Below are positions 33,230 to 43,703 of a stretch of DNA of 64,000 nt, in pieces. Made by a program: the position numbers and the translations under genes. Position 1 is the first letter of the stretch. Each line of letters begins with the position of its first letter. Source of the stretch: Raineyella sp. W15-4 (GTDB lineage Bacteria; Actinomycetota; Actinomycetes; Propionibacteriales; Propionibacteriaceae); the NCBI RefSeq assembly GCF_033170155.1, contig NZ_CP137079.1, positions 62,001 through 126,000 of the forward strand, read 5' to 3'. The notes beneath the pieces are model-generated. The model was not told where the DNA came from. It did not search any database and saw nothing but the letters and a program-made list of their open reading frames with translations.

Positions 33230-35104
33230 TCAGAGCTCGCTTCCTCGACCGCTCAGGCGCAGCCGTCGCAGCAGGGACGCCTTCTTGTCCTGGTGGCCCT
33301 CCATCCGGGTCAACAGCTGATCCAGGAAGCGGATCGCCACCGGGATGAACGGGCCCTTGTTGAGCATCACGCACTCCGCGCGCCCGGACGTGGCGGCGTC
33401 AGTCACCTCCGCGCGTGCCGGGCGTCCGTGCTTGGCGAGATCGTCGAGCACCTGGGTGGCCCAGACCACCGGCACGTGGGCCGCCTCGCAGATCCACATG
33501 ATCTCTTCCTGGATCTCGCCCATCCGGACGTAGCCGGCCTCGACCGCCAGGTCGCCACGGGCGATCATCGCCCCGACGTGCGGCGAGGCCATCGCCGCCA
33601 GCAGGATGTCCGGGAGATGCCGGAAGGCGCTCATCGTCTCCAGCTTCACGATGATCGGGAAGTCCGGGGCGCCGAGCCGGTCGAGTTCGGCGCGCAGGTG
33701 GTCGATGTCCTCGGCCGTCCGGGCGAAGGACAGGTCCACCACGTCGGCGTGGCGTACGACGAACGGCAGGGCCTCCCGGTCGGCCGCGGTGAGCGCCGGC
33801 AGGTCCAGGTCGGTGTCGGGCAGGTTGATGCCCTTCTCCGCGCCGAGCCAGGCGCCGTTGGGGGCCACGTCGGTGACCGCGAGCTCCAGCCGGTCCGCAC
33901 CGACCGCGACGATGTGGCCGGCGATCTTCCCGTCGTCCAGCGCCACTCGCTGTCCGACGGCGGTGTCCCGGAACACCTCCGGCAGGGTGCAGCCGATCGT
34001 CGGGGGTGTGGCGTCCGCGGCGGCGGGGGTGAGGTCGGTGACGAGCTTGAGGTGGTCGCCGAGGTGGATGCGCAGGCGCTGCTCGACCGGCGGGAGGGGT
34101 CCGACGGTGGTGCGGTCGTCGCCCACGGACAGCACGGTGCCGGGGACGACATAGCCGGTGTCGGCCAGCAGGCAGGTAACGGTGGCCGCGGCGACGACGC
34201 CGGACCCGGACGCCACGGACTCCACCAGCAGCTTCCGGGCCGACCCGCGGGCGTCGGTGAACCGGATCCGGTCCCCGGGCCGACGCCGGGCCAGCCAGCC
34301 CGCATCGGTCACCGGCAGGGCGCCGGCGGGCAGCCCGAGCCCGATCGCCTCGGGAGCGCCGACGGATGTGGCGGTGTCGGCCGCGGTCGCGCCGGATCCA
34401 GCGGACAGCGTCACGGTGGTGGCCTCGACGACCCGGCCGAGCGTGTCCCGGCGCGGACGGAAGCGGACGACCTGCGGGCCGGGGGCGATCGGGCCGGTGC
34501 GCAGCTTCGGCCCGGCCAGGTCCATCACCACCGGGAAATGCCGGCCGGTGCCCTCCTCGGCCGCACGGATGTGGGAGACCATCGCGGACCAGGCCGCGGG
34601 GCCCTCGTGGGCGGTGTTGATCCGGAAGACGGTGGCGCCCGCCGCCACGTACTCCGCGACGAGGCCAGGGTCCTCGGCGGCCTCGGGCGGCAGGGTGACC
34701 ATGATCCTGGTCGTCCGCCCCGGGCTCGCCGGGCCGAACAAGGCCTCGGCGTTGGTGTCGAGCTGCTCCGGACCCTCGTCGAAGCCGACCAGGGGCTCCT
34801 CGTACGCGGGGGCCGGGCGGCCGGCGAGTGCGGCGCAGGCCCGGCAGGTGGCCTGCAGGGTGGCCTCGACATGGGCCTCGGCCCGGCCGAGGGAGGAGAG
34901 TCCGTGCCGGGCGAGGTCGGTCTGGAGTCCGCGGAGATCGGAGGACCTCAACGCGAGGTAGTCGAGCAGGTTGTCGGCGCTGGCGAGGTTGCGTGGATGG
35001 ACGTGCTGCAGGGTCGAGGTCTCGGCCGCGCTGGTCGCGACCACCCGGCGGTGCAGGGTGGCGAGCCGGTCGGCGAGGGTCTCGATCGGGAGGGGTGGGG
35101 GCAT
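33230..35104 (-). CDS. pyk: Atypical pyruvate kinase with N-terminal extension and no C-terminal domain
   Basis: Protein of 624 residues. The first ~130 residues are a helical extension (AETSTLQHVHPRNLASADNL) not found in classical enzymes. The kinase barrel follows with altered but recognisable motifs: FRINTAHEG for the usual R-x-N-F-S-H-G, MDLAGPKLRTG, VALDDGKI, LPALTAADREAL, the catalytic-Lys strand IIVKLETMSAFRHL, IARGDLAVE, and WATQVLDDLAKHGRPARAE. The sequence ends shortly after VMLNKGPFIPVAIRFLDQLL, so the allosteric C-terminal domain is missing. It should make pyruvate and ATP from PEP and ADP, but regulation must differ. ATG 35104 has TACGAT 6 nt upstream. Confidence 0.85.
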   Translation of the reverse strand: MPPPLPIETLADRLATLHRRVVATSAAETSTLQHVHPRNLASADNLLDYLALRSSDLRGLQTDLARHGLSSLGRAEAHVEATLQATCRACAALAGRPAPAYEEPLVGFDEGPEQLDTNAEALFGPASPGRTTRIMVTLPPEAAEDPGLVAEYVAAGATVFRINTAHEGPAAWSAMVSHIRAAEEGTGRHFPVVMDLAGPKLRTGPIAPGPQVVRFRPRRDTLGRVVEATTVTLSAGSGATAADTATSVGAPEAIGLGLPAGALPVTDAGWLARRRPGDRIRFTDARGSARKLLVESVASGSGVVAAATVTCLLADTGYVVPGTVLSVGDDRTTVGPLPPVEQRLRIHLGDHLKLVTDLTPAAADATPPTIGCTLPEVFRDTAVGQRVALDDGKIAGHIVAVGADRLELAVTDVAPNGAWLGAEKGINLPDTDLDLPALTAADREALPFVVRHADVVDLSFARTAEDIDHLRAELDRLGAPDFPIIVKLETMSAFRHLPDILLAAMASPHVGAMIARGDLAVEAGYVRMGEIQEEIMWICEAAHVPVVWATQVLDDLAKHGRPARAEVTDAATSGRAECVMLNKGPFIPVAIRFLDQLLTRMEGHQDKKASLLRRLRLSGRGSEL

Positions 35105-35110
35105 GTCTCC

Positions 35111-35116
35111 ATCGTA
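35111..35116 (-). promoter_or_regulatory. TACGAT -10 hexamer of the leaderless pyruvate kinase gene
   Basis: Minus-strand TACGAT, then GGAGAC and ATG 35104. GGAGAC is too close to the ATG to act as a ribosome site. Confidence 0.5.
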
Positions 35117-35167
35117 CGAAGCCCGGCCGGTCAGCGGTGTCCGCCGCGGTGGTGGGATGCTCGTCCC

Positions 35168-35263
35168 ATGCCTGTCCTCACGGCGCGCCTCGACGACGCG
35201 GACGCCACCCTGTCGACGGTCGGTGGCAACGGCCTCAATCCGGTGCTCGAGGTGCTCCGATGA
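35168..35263 (+). pseudogene. Remnant of the N-terminus of a PEP-synthase/PPDK-like gene
   Basis: A 31-codon frame whose product contains LDDADATLSTVGGNGLN, close to the N-terminal ATP-grasp start of PEP synthase / pyruvate phosphate dikinase / rifampicin phosphotransferase proteins (LDDxxATLxxVGGKGAxL). It then stops at TGA 35263, and the Lys of the VGGKG loop is Asn. The stop overlaps ATG 35260 of the next gene. Lying divergent to a pyruvate kinase, it looks like the residue of a deleted PEP-metabolising gene. A functional short leader peptide is the alternative. Confidence 0.5.
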
Positions 35264-36006
35264 CCTGGATCGGGGTCAGCGGCCTGCGGCATCCCGACGA
35301 CGTCACGCTGTGCGCGGGGCTCGGGGTGGATGCCCTCGGCTTCGTCGTGGGCTTCCCGCGCCAGGTGCCGTGGAACCTCACCCTCGACGAGGCCGAGGAG
35401 CTGGTCCTCGGGACCCCCGAGACGGTCCAGCGGGTGGCGGTCGTCGGTGAGGATCCCGACCGGATCCTGGAGATCACCCGCCGGTTGCAGCCCCAGGTCG
35501 TCCAGTTGCATGCGGACGAGCCGCTGGAGGTGACCCAGCGGCTGGTGGGTCTGCTGCACGCCCACGACGTCCGGGTGATGAAGACTCTGCGGCTGCGCCG
35601 CGCCGACGGTGCCCCGGTGGGACACCACGCTCTCGCTCACGCGGACGACCCGCTCGCGGCGGCCCGCGGGATGGTCGGCACCGGCATCGACCTGCTGATG
35701 GTCGACCTGGTCGGTCCGTCCGGTCTGTCCGGTCCGACCGACGCCGGATCCTCAGGGGCCCGTCCCGTCGCCCCCTCCTCGGACGGCCGTGCCACGGCGC
35801 TGGGCATGGCCCGGCGGATCCGCGAGGAGGCCGGGGTGCCGGTGGTGCTGGCCGGTGGCCTGCGCCCCGACACCGTCCGGGCCGCGCTCGACGCGGTTGA
35901 TCCGTACGGCGTCGACGTGATCAGTGGGGTCGAGCGTGCCGGGCACCGCAAGGACCCGGCGAAGGTGGCCGCCTTCGTGGTCGCCGTGCGCGGCCAGGAC
36001 GGGTGA
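35260..36006 (+). CDS. Phosphoribosylanthranilate isomerase-like TIM-barrel protein lacking the catalytic Cys
   Basis: TrpF homologue of 248 residues. Family landmarks are ALGFVVGFPRQV, VQLHADEP, the Asp in IDLLMVDLVG (Asp149), VLAGGLRPDTVRAAL and GVDVISGVERAGHRKD. The canonical KICG opening is GVSG, so the general-base Cys is Ser7, while the general-acid Asp is kept. QLHG is also changed to QLHA. A loop of about 25 Gly/Ser/Pro residues follows VDLVG, encoded by GTCCGGT-rich repeats. No other trp genes are nearby. It may be a changed-function paralogue, so no symbol is assigned. The ATGA overlap couples it to the upstream remnant. Confidence 0.75.
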   Translation: MTWIGVSGLRHPDDVTLCAGLGVDALGFVVGFPRQVPWNLTLDEAEELVLGTPETVQRVAVVGEDPDRILEITRRLQPQVVQLHADEPLEVTQRLVGLLHAHDVRVMKTLRLRRADGAPVGHHALAHADDPLAAARGMVGTGIDLLMVDLVGPSGLSGPTDAGSSGARPVAPSSDGRATALGMARRIREEAGVPVVLAGGLRPDTVRAALDAVDPYGVDVISGVERAGHRKDPAKVAAFVVAVRGQDG

Positions 36007-36039
36007 CGAGGGCCGTCCGACCGTGACAGCTGCCGCGGC

Positions 36040-38100
<2,061 letters not shown>

Positions 38101-38107
38101 GCCCCCG

Positions 38108-38126
38108 ACCATACCCCTGGGGGGTA
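38108..38126 (-). promoter_or_regulatory. CsoR-type operator and TATGGT -10 of the CopB-type gene
   Basis: TACCCC-TGG-GGGGTA at 38112-38126, matching the boxes at copZ-copA. TATGGT (38113-38108, minus) overlaps its edge and lies 7 nt before ATG 38100, so the transcript is probably leaderless and copper-derepressed. Confidence 0.75.
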
Positions 38127-38140
38127 CCTGACGGGGAGGG

Positions 38141-39130
38141 TCAGCGGTCGGTGGTGGCCGCCGCCTCCAGGGCCGTCGCGGTGTCGGTGTCGGTCACCAG
38201 GTGGTTGAAGAAGCCGGCTCTGGCGGCGGCGATGATCGAGCCGATCTTGTTGCGGCCGACGGCGACGGCGATCGCATGGGGCACCTCCCGCAGCTCCTCC
38301 AGCCGCATCGCGATCAGCCGGTCGTTGGTCTCGAGATCCAGCGGTGTGCCGTGGACGTCGTACGGTCGGGCGTTGATGTCACCCACCGCGGACCGCAGCC
38401 AGTGCGGGTTCCCCTGGAACGTGCTGGGCATGATGGTCCGGGTCAACGGCGGTGCCCCGACACCGAGCAGCGCGGCCTTGGCGGTCTTCCACAGGCCCAG
38501 CACCTCCTGGATGTGCGGGTCGCCCAGCAGCGACCGGTAGAGCTCCGCGCTCGGCAGTGCCGGCGCGTAGAGCAGCACCGGCCGACCGTTCAGCTTCATC
38601 GCGAGCCGGCGGGCGATCTCGTTGGTCTGGTACGGCCCCTCGGATTCGAGCTGGCCGCCCACCGTGGGGGCGACCAGCACCCCCGGGGCCGGTGGCAGCG
38701 GGTGCCCGACCACCTCGTACACCGTCACCCCCGAGGAGACCAGCAGCCCGTCGCCCGGCACGAGTCCGGCATCGTCGATGGCCCGGCCGACGCCGGGGGC
38801 GAGGATCGCGCCGATGTCGCGGCGGCCCACCGTTGGGGTGACGTACACCTTCCGCAGGCCGAGGGCCGTCGCCAGCCGACCGGCGAGCTCGGCGTCCCTC
38901 TCGACCGTCGGTTCGCGCACCTCGATGGTGACGATGCCGGCCGCGCGCGCCTCGCTCAGCAGCCTGCTCACGGTCGGCCGGCTGACGCCGAGGGCGTCGG
39001 CGATCTCCGCCTGGGTTGCGTTGTCGACGTAGTAGGCCAGGGCCGCCTGGTAGAGGATCGCCGGATCGAAGCGCCCTCGTGACGACATCGATGACCGACC
39101 GCTCCGGGCGGAGTGGGCTTCCTCACTCAT
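38141..39130 (-). CDS. SorC family sugar-binding transcriptional regulator
   Basis: Regulator of 329 residues. The N-terminal helix-turn-helix is TQAEIADALGVSRPTVSRLL (about residues 37-56), followed by the SorC sugar-phosphate-sensing domain (LVSSGVTVYEVVGHPL, VAPTVGGQLESEGPYQTNEIARRLA, ETNDRLIAMRLEEL). ATG 39130 follows AGGGGG at 7 nt. It is divergent from the eltD operon, and three related palindromes fill the space between them. It should respond to a phosphorylated tetrulose or related intermediate. Confidence 0.92.
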   Translation of the reverse strand: MSEEAHSARSGRSSMSSRGRFDPAILYQAALAYYVDNATQAEIADALGVSRPTVSRLLSEARAAGIVTIEVREPTVERDAELAGRLATALGLRKVYVTPTVGRRDIGAILAPGVGRAIDDAGLVPGDGLLVSSGVTVYEVVGHPLPPAPGVLVAPTVGGQLESEGPYQTNEIARRLAMKLNGRPVLLYAPALPSAELYRSLLGDPHIQEVLGLWKTAKAALLGVGAPPLTRTIMPSTFQGNPHWLRSAVGDINARPYDVHGTPLDLETNDRLIAMRLEELREVPHAIAVAVGRNKIGSIIAAARAGFFNHLVTDTDTATALEAAATTDR

Positions 39131-39192
39131 CCTGCATCCCCCTGCTACCGCGAACTCCGTTGTCGGAGCGCTGATGACTGGACTGTACACCA

Positions 39193-39243
39193 CTGAACGA
39201 ATGTTCAGCACCATAGTTGCACAAAAGTGCTGGACAAATGTCA
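39193..39243. promoter_or_regulatory. Three SorC-type operator palindromes
   Basis: TGAAC-GAAT-GTTCA (centre 39200.5), TGCAC-AAAA-GTGC (centre 39224.5) and GGAC-AAAT-GTCA (centre 39237.5) share the form TGNAC-N4-GTNCA. They lie between the divergent regulator and eltD genes, 24 and 13 nt apart centre to centre. Confidence 0.65.
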
Positions 39244-39314
39244 TCAGGGTTCCTAGGGTCGGTACCGACGTCGCAACGAGGCGCGTCTACCCCAGCGAGG
39301 GACGGAGTTCAAAG

Positions 39315-40400
39315 GTGAACAACACACTTCCCGAGACGATGACGGCAGTCATCAACCACGGGCCGCGCGACTACCGGTTGGAGCACATCCCGGTGCCGAC
39401 CAGAGGGCCCGGGGAACTGCTGCTCAGAGTCGAGGCGGTGGGCATCTGCGCCAGCGACCTGAAGAACTGGGCCGGTGCAGCGAAGTTCTGGGGCGACGAG
39501 AACCGCCCCGCCTGGGCGGAGACCGAGGTCGTGCCCGGGCATGAAATCACCGGCCGGATCATCGGGATCGATGAGGAGGCCAGCAAGCACTGGGGCGTCG
39601 CTCTCGACGACCGTGTCGTGGTGGAACAGATCGTTCCCTGCTGGGACTGCCTGTACTGCGACCACGGCGACTATCACATGTGCGAGCCGCACAACATGTA
39701 CGGCTTCAAGCGGTCCAATCCCGGCGGCATGGAAGAGTACATGACCATCAGCACCAACTCCCTGGTGCACAAGATCAGCAAGGACATCCCGCCGGCGCAC
39801 GCGGCGTTCGCCGAGCCGCTGTCCTGCGCCCTGCACGCCGTCGAGCGCGCCCAGCTGCAGTTCAGCGACATCGTCGTGATCGCCGGCGCCGGTCCGATCG
39901 GTCTCGGCATGATCGCCGGCGCCGCCGCCAAGCATCCGGCCCAGATCATTTCCCTCGACATGGACCCGCGCAAGCTGGAGATCGCCGAGAAGACCGGCGC
40001 CACCATGACGATCAACATCGCGGAGCACGACCCGGTCGCGATCATCAAGGATCTCACCGGCGGCTACGGCGCGGACGTCTACCTGGAGGGCACCGGGCAC
40101 CCGTCCGCCGTCCCGCAGGGCCTGAACCTGCTGCGCAAGCTGGGCCGCTACGTCGAGTACTCCGTCTTCAAGGAGAACGTGTCGGTCGACTGGTCGATCA
40201 TCTCCGACGACAAGGAGCTGGACGTCCTCGGCGCGCACCTCGGACCGAACTGCTGGCCGACCGCGATCGAGCTGATCGAGACCGGCAAGCTCCCGCTCGA
40301 CGAGATCTGCACCCACCAGCTCCCGCTGGCGGACTTCCAGAAGGGCCTGGACCTGGTCGCCTCCGGCACGGAGTCCATCAAGGTCAGCCTGATCCCCTGA
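39315..40400 (+). CDS. eltD: Zinc-dependent erythritol/L-threitol dehydrogenase (EltD-like)
   Basis: Medium-chain dehydrogenase of 361 residues. Catalytic zinc ligands are in VGICASDLKNW and VPGHEITG; the structural zinc cysteines lie in PCWDCLYCDHGDYHMC. The NAD loop is GAGPIGLGMIAGAAAK. The stretches AAKFWGDENRPAWAET and EGTGHPSAVPQGLNLLRKLG closely resemble what I recall of the mycobacterial erythritol/L-threitol dehydrogenase EltD, which makes L-erythrulose. GTG 39315 follows GGGACGGAG at 7 nt; starts farther upstream would read through the operators. It is first in an operon with a transporter, a DHAK-type kinase and an RpiB-like isomerase, fitting tetritol catabolism. Confidence 0.85.
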   Translation: MNNTLPETMTAVINHGPRDYRLEHIPVPTRGPGELLLRVEAVGICASDLKNWAGAAKFWGDENRPAWAETEVVPGHEITGRIIGIDEEASKHWGVALDDRVVVEQIVPCWDCLYCDHGDYHMCEPHNMYGFKRSNPGGMEEYMTISTNSLVHKISKDIPPAHAAFAEPLSCALHAVERAQLQFSDIVVIAGAGPIGLGMIAGAAAKHPAQIISLDMDPRKLEIAEKTGATMTINIAEHDPVAIIKDLTGGYGADVYLEGTGHPSAVPQGLNLLRKLGRYVEYSVFKENVSVDWSIISDDKELDVLGAHLGPNCWPTAIELIETGKLPLDEICTHQLPLADFQKGLDLVASGTESIKVSLIP

Positions 40401-40440
40401 ATCACCCCCCGGTTCTGACAACGAAGTCGAGGACAACACC

Positions 40441-41844
40441 ATGAATTCACCGTTCACCGAGCCGATGAGCCGCCGCCGCATCCTGCAGGGGCTCGGCCTC
40501 GCCGCCACCGCCCCGCTGCTGGCCGCCTGTGTCGGCCCCGGGCAGAAGTCGACCAACAACGGCTCCAACGCCGTCACCGGGTCGTTCGACTGGCAGAAGG
40601 TCAAGGGCACCACGATCAAGATCCTGCAGACCCCGCACGTCTACCAGCAGACCTACCAGCCGCTGTTCAAGGAGTTCACCGACCTGACCGGCATCCAGGT
40701 CGTCGCCGACCTGGTCCCGGAGGCCGACTACTACACCAAGCTGAACACCGAGCTGGCCGGCGGCAGCGCCACCCACGACGCCTTCATGATGGGCGCCTAC
40801 TGGGTCTGGCAGTACGGCCCGCCCGGCTGGCTGGAGGACCTGGACCCGTGGATCAACAACACCGCGGCCACCGGCTCCGAGTTCGACTACGAGGACTTCT
40901 TCGACGGCCTGCGGACCTCGATGAAGTGGGACTTCAAGCTCGGTGACGCGGCCGGCACCGGCGGCACGTACGCCCTGCCGTGGGGCTTCGAGCTCAACAA
41001 CATCGCCTACAACAAGACGGTCTTCGACAAGAAGGGGATCAAGCCCGCCGAGACCTTCGACAACCTGATCCAGCTGGCCATCGACCTCACCGACCGCAAG
41101 AACGACCAGTACGGCATCGCCTTCCGCGGCTCCAAGTCGTGGGCCACGATCCACCCCGGCTTCATGACCCAGCTGTCCCGCGAGGGCGGCAAGGACTACG
41201 AGCTCAAGGACGGCAAGCTGACCGCGGCGATGAACTCCCCGGTGGCCGTCGACTTCACCAAGAAGTGGGCGGACCTGGCCAAGCAGGCCGGCCCGACCTC
41301 GTGGACCACGTACGAGTACCCGAACTGCACCGGTGACCTCGGTGACGGCAAGGCGATGATGGTCTACGACGCGGACTCGGCGACGTACCCGAAGAACGTC
41401 AAGGGTGCCTCGAAGATCGCCGGCCAGATCGCCTGGCACCAGGGCCCGGCCGGCCCCGACGGGAGCCTGGCGACCAACCTGTGGACCTGGTGCTGGGGGA
41501 TGAACTCCAAGTCGAAGAACAAGCTGGCGGCCTGGCTCTTCATGCAGTGGGCGGCCGGCAAGGATGCGATGAACAAGGCGGTGCAGTCGGGCGCCTTCGC
41601 CGACCCGGTGCGCCAGTCCGTCTTCAACGGGACCTTCAAGCAGACCCTGGGCGGCTTCCCGGGCTACCTCGAGGCCTTCGAGGCACAGGTGCCGCAGGCG
41701 AAGGTGCTCTTCACCCCGCAGACCCGTTTCCTCGAGACCACCGAGGACTGGGCCGTGGCGCTGCAGAGCATCTACGGCGGCTCCGACGCCAAGTCGACCC
41801 TCGATGCCCTGGTCACTTCCAACACGAACAAGGTGAACAGCTGA
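40441..41844 (+). CDS. Polyol/sugar ABC transporter substrate-binding lipoprotein
   Basis: Family-1 solute-binding protein of 467 residues. It has a twin-arginine-like start (SRRRILQGLGLAATAPL) and a lipobox LAAC with Cys about residue 30. The mature protein shows KILQTPHVYQQTYQPLFKEF, HDAFMMGAYWVWQYGPPGWL and a Trp-rich C-terminal half typical of polyol binders. GAGGA precedes the ATG. Two permeases and two ATPases follow, so this is a full CUT1 importer, presumably for the tetritol oxidised by the preceding enzyme. The mycobacterial tetritol loci I know of use a different importer type. Confidence 0.9.
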   Translation: MNSPFTEPMSRRRILQGLGLAATAPLLAACVGPGQKSTNNGSNAVTGSFDWQKVKGTTIKILQTPHVYQQTYQPLFKEFTDLTGIQVVADLVPEADYYTKLNTELAGGSATHDAFMMGAYWVWQYGPPGWLEDLDPWINNTAATGSEFDYEDFFDGLRTSMKWDFKLGDAAGTGGTYALPWGFELNNIAYNKTVFDKKGIKPAETFDNLIQLAIDLTDRKNDQYGIAFRGSKSWATIHPGFMTQLSREGGKDYELKDGKLTAAMNSPVAVDFTKKWADLAKQAGPTSWTTYEYPNCTGDLGDGKAMMVYDADSATYPKNVKGASKIAGQIAWHQGPAGPDGSLATNLWTWCWGMNSKSKNKLAAWLFMQWAAGKDAMNKAVQSGAFADPVRQSVFNGTFKQTLGGFPGYLEAFEAQVPQAKVLFTPQTRFLETTEDWAVALQSIYGGSDAKSTLDALVTSNTNKVNS

Positions 41845-41884
41845 CCCCGGCCGTCAGCCGTTCCCCGCATCGGAAGGTCCTTCC

Positions 41885-42838
41885 TTGCACATGAGCACTC
41901 GCCAACACGGGGCGATGCGCAGTGCGGACGACACGGTCGGCGGCCGCCAGGCCCCGACCGTGTCGCCTGCCAGACGCAAGTGGCGCCCCTACATCCTCTC
42001 CATTCCTGCCACCGTCATCCTGATCGGCATCCTGTACCCGTTCGTCCAGGGCGTCGGCTACACCTTCCTCAACTACCGGGCGACCGAGGGCGATGTGCAC
42101 TTCATCGGTCTCGGGAACTACCTCCAGGTCTTCACCGATCCGCTGTTCTGGGGCTCGGTCCGGATCACCCTCACCTTCGCGATCGTCGCGACGGCCCTCG
42201 AGACCGTCCTCGGCGTCATCATCGCGCTGCTGCTCAACCGCTCCAGCCTGATCGGGAAGATCTTCGAGAAGGTCCTCATCCTGCCGCTGATGATCGCCCC
42301 GGTGATCGCCGGCGTGATCTGGAAGCTGATGTTCAACCCGCAGTTCGGCATCCTGAACCACATCTTCAACCTGGGGTCGACGTTCGACTTCCTCAGCGAG
42401 GGCCGCGCACTGTGGTCGATCATCATGGTCGACGCCTGGATCTACACGCCGTTCGTCGCGATCCTCGTCCTCGCCGGCGTACGGTCCCTGCCGAAGGAGC
42501 CGTTCGAGGCCTCCGCGGTCGACGGAGCCGGCTGGTTCTACATGTTCCGCCGGCTGATGCTGCCGATGATGTGGCCCTACATCCTGGTCGCCGTCATCTT
42601 CCGGTTCATGGACTGCCTGAAGGTTTTCGACATCGTCTACGTGCTGACCCAGGGTGGCCCCGGCCACGCGACCAGCACGCTGCAGGTGAACGCGTACATC
42701 AACTCGATCATCAACTTCAACTACTCGGGCGGCGCCACGTACATGTTCATCCTCTGGATCATCGTGTACCTCACCGCGCAGCAGCTGGTGAAGCTGCTGG
42801 GCCGGGCCCAGGCCCGCGCCGCCGGATCGGAGGCGTGA
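41885..42838 (+). CDS. ABC transporter permease, MalF/UgpA type
   Basis: Permease of 317 residues with about six membrane segments and the EAA-loop motif EASAVDGAGWFYMFRRLMLP. The start is TTG 41885 (GGAAGG 8 nt upstream) or ATG 41891; the difference is two residues. It ends 1 nt before the next permease gene, and the two should form the membrane heterodimer. The substrate is inferred from the operon as a polyol. Confidence 0.9.
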   Translation: MHMSTRQHGAMRSADDTVGGRQAPTVSPARRKWRPYILSIPATVILIGILYPFVQGVGYTFLNYRATEGDVHFIGLGNYLQVFTDPLFWGSVRITLTFAIVATALETVLGVIIALLLNRSSLIGKIFEKVLILPLMIAPVIAGVIWKLMFNPQFGILNHIFNLGSTFDFLSEGRALWSIIMVDAWIYTPFVAILVLAGVRSLPKEPFEASAVDGAGWFYMFRRLMLPMMWPYILVAVIFRFMDCLKVFDIVYVLTQGGPGHATSTLQVNAYINSIINFNYSGGATYMFILWIIVYLTAQQLVKLLGRAQARAAGSEA

Positions 42839-42839
42839 G

Positions 42840-43703
42840 ATGGCTCGCAAGGAGATGATGCCGGGACAGAAGCGGTTCACCGCCCCGGCGATCCTCGGCG
42901 ACGTCGCCATCCTGGCGTGGTTCGTCTTCAGCCTGTTCCCGATCGTCTGGATGGTGATGCTCGCGCTGAAGACACCGGCCGAGCAGACCACCACCTACTT
43001 CCGGTTCTCCCCGACCCTGGAGAACTTCGTCACGGTCCTCACGGCGCGTGGCACGGCGCTCACCAGTGTCGACTTCAAGGCCGCCCTGGTCTCCAGCACG
43101 ATCAACTGCCTCGGCGCCGTCGTGGTGTCCCTGGTGGTCGGCATCCCGGCCGCGTACGCCGCTGGTCGGTGGAAGTTCCGCGGGTCGGACAGCCTGATGT
43201 TCAACCTGCTGAGCTTCCGCTTCGCGCCTGAGCTGATGGTCATCGTCCCGCTGTTCGTCATCTACAACGGTCTGGGCCTGTTCGACACCACCTTCGGGAT
43301 GATCTGGGTGCTGCAACTGGTCACCATGCCCCTGGTGGTGTGGATCCTCCGGTCGTACTTCGAGGACCTCCCCGAGGACCTGGAACAGGCCGCGCTGCTC
43401 GACGGCTACTCGCGCAAGCGGGCGTTCACCATGGTCGCGCTGCCGCTGGTCCGGCCCGGCATCGCCGCCTCGGCCCTGCTGGCGTTCATCTTCGCCTGGA
43501 ACAACTACATGTTCCCGCTGATCCTGACCAACTCCGGGTCGGTCACCGTGGCCATCACCAAGTTCCTCGGTGGCGGCGGCCAGGCGTACTACAACCTGAC
43601 GGCCGCGGCCGGTGTGGTGGGCGCGCTGCCACCGCTCATCCTCGCTCTGACGATCCAGCGCTACCTCGTCCAGGGCCTGAGCTTCGGGGCGGTGAAGGGC
43701 TGA
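42840..43703 (+). CDS. ABC transporter permease, MalG/UgpE type
   Basis: Permease of 287 residues with about six membrane segments. The EAA loop reads EQAALLDGYSRKRAFTMVALP, given here as its core, and the C-terminus VQGLSFGAVKG is the usual MalG end. The stop overlaps the next start as TGATG, coupling it to the first ATPase. Confidence 0.92.
   Translation: MARKEMMPGQKRFTAPAILGDVAILAWFVFSLFPIVWMVMLALKTPAEQTTTYFRFSPTLENFVTVLTARGTALTSVDFKAALVSSTINCLGAVVVSLVVGIPAAYAAGRWKFRGSDSLMFNLLSFRFAPELMVIVPLFVIYNGLGLFDTTFGMIWVLQLVTMPLVVWILRSYFEDLPEDLEQAALLDGYSRKRAFTMVALPLVRPGIAASALLAFIFAWNNYMFPLILTNSGSVTVAITKFLGGGGQAYYNLTAAAGVVGALPPLILALTIQRYLVQGLSFGAVKG

Noticed and set aside
39174-39314. Longer EltD start at 39174
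   Set aside because: It would translate the regulator operators; GTG 39315 has a good ribosome site and matches the expected N-terminus.
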